Source: Bradyrhizobium nanningense
GTDB lineage: Bacteria > Pseudomonadota > Alphaproteobacteria > Rhizobiales > Xanthobacteraceae
Reading direction: 5' to 3'
Assembly (NCBI RefSeq): GCF_004114535.1
Contig: NZ_LBJC01000020.1
Span: 124,001 to 188,000, forward strand
Length of the DNA: 64,000 nucleotides
Part shown: in pieces, positions 63,434 through 64,000 of the stretch
Position numbering within the stretch: position 1 is the stretch's first letter
Layout: every line of letters begins with the position of its first letter
Program-made: the position numbers and the translations under genes
Notes under the pieces: generated by a model
What the model saw: the letters and a program-made list of their open reading frames with translations, nothing else
What the model was told of the DNA's origin: nothing
The model's database searches: none

Positions 63434-63462
63434 TTGTAAGGGACCTGCCCGTCCCCTATAAA
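63434..63462 (+). promoter_or_regulatory. promoter for hflK
   Basis: TTGTAA (63434-63439) and TATAAA (63457-63462) are separated by exactly 17 bp, close to the sigma-70 consensus, 54 bp before the hflK start. Confidence 0.5.
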
Positions 63463-63516
63463 GCCGGACCGGACAAAGCGGGCGGGGGCAATTCTACCCT
63501 GCCGAGGAGAGCGTCG

Positions 63517-64000
63517 AATGCCGTGGAAGAATCAGGGCGGTGGCCCATGGGGCTCGGGTCCAAAGGGACCATGGGGCTCAGGCCCGCAACCGGTCGGGCC
63601 GAGGCCGCCGGATCTGGAAGACCTTCTGCGCCGCGGCCAGGACCGCCTCCAGCAGATCATGCCGGGCGGCTATTTCTCCGGCGTTGGCATCACGCTGATC
63701 ATCCTGCTCATCATCGCGTTCTGGCTGCTGTCGGGCTTCTTCCGCGTGCAGTCCGAGGAACAGGGCGTCGTGCTGCGCTTCGGCAAGCATGTCCGCACCG
63801 TGGATCCGGGCCTGAACTATCATCTGCCCTATCCGATCGAGACCGTGCTGCTGCCGAAGGCGCTGCGCGTCAACACCATCTCGATTGGCATGACGCTGAT
63901 CGACGATCCCGCACGGCGCGGCCGCTCCATCCGTGACGTGCCGGAAGAGAGCCTGATGCTGACGGGCGACGAGAACATCGTCGACGTCGACTTCACCGTG
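63517..64000 (+). CDS. hflK: HflK, membrane regulator of FtsH (3' end beyond window)
   Basis: 161 residues visible; the frame is open to the window end. The N terminus is Gly/Pro/Trp-rich (MPWKNQGGGPWGSGPKGPWGSG), then a membrane helix (GVGITLIILLIIAFWLLSGFF) and the SPFH/Band 7 domain (RVQSEEQGVVLRFGKHVRTVDPGLNYHLPYPIETV). HflK with HflC modulates the FtsH protease at the membrane. hflC should lie just outside. ATG 63517 has GAGGAGAG upstream. Confidence 0.92.

Overview
The window is high-GC, densely coded DNA from an alphaproteobacterium, most likely Bradyrhizobium or a close relative. This rests on a circularly permuted tmRNA with the tag ANDNFAPVAQAA, an alpha-type SspB beside it, typical rhizobial families (TRAP and tripartite tricarboxylate transporters, DUF6894, DUF1488, DUF4169, DUF2336, a KaiC-like ATPase with a hybrid kinase) and several dispersed palindromic repeats of the kind common in Bradyrhizobium. 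No database search was possible; all family names come from reading the translated sequence. The window looks like ordinary chromosome: I see no integrase, transposase, phage gene, CRISPR array, rRNA or tRNA.

Layout. 1-8.6 kb: end of an M28-like peptidase gene, an L,D-transpeptidase, a glycine-zipper exported protein, a YadGH-type ABC exporter, two paralogous secreted GxSxG proteins (one with LysM), a TMEM175-like channel, and an alpha/beta hydrolase divergent from a CGNR-type regulator across a duplicated 30-bp palindromic element. 8.7-13.1 kb: a tartrate/D-malate dehydrogenase plus MFS transporter operon divergent from a LysR regulator and an aspartate-dehydrogenase-like gene. 13.2-21.3 kb: a sorbosone-dehydrogenase-like protein, a likely lipid-modification cluster (ICMT-like, epimerase, Mpo1-like), an OmpA-like pair, an orphan HicB and UvrD, which carries a palindromic repeat translated in frame. 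21.5-27 kb: small membrane protein, thioesterase, FAD-linked lactate-type dehydrogenase, a His/Gly-rich protein with an internal duplication, and a secreted caspase-like protein.

27.4-32.5 kb: a TRAP uptake operon with a hydroxyacid dehydrogenase, facing an ABC substrate-binding protein. 32.8-38 kb: two large c-di-GMP proteins (CHASE-GGDEF-EAL and PAS-PAS-GAF-GGDEF-EAL). 38.1-40.4 kb: a patch of very small genes. 40.5-42.4 kb: a TetR/cytochrome P450 pair flanking a perfect palindrome. 42.6-47.9 kb: AsmA and a DUF2336 pair. 48-51.2 kb: a KaiC-like protein overlapping a hybrid histidine kinase. 52.1-54.9 kb: FeoAB iron uptake and a small ribbon-helix-helix/DUF4169 operon. 55.2-57.7 kb: fumC, sspB and ssrA on one strand, which places the trans-translation tag next to its ClpXP adaptor. 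57.8-58.9 kb: a two-gene chromate transporter broken by at least four frame changes. 59-61.4 kb: TctB and TctA without TctC. 61.6-64 kb: thyA, an acetyltransferase, folA and the start of hflK.

The most noteworthy points are the repeat embedded in uvrD, the ssrA-sspB adjacency, the duplicated operator in front of the CGNR gene, the KaiC/kinase module with a degenerate receiver, the localised decay of chrA and the ICMT-epimerase-Mpo1 cluster. I did not find a clearly undescribed multigene system.
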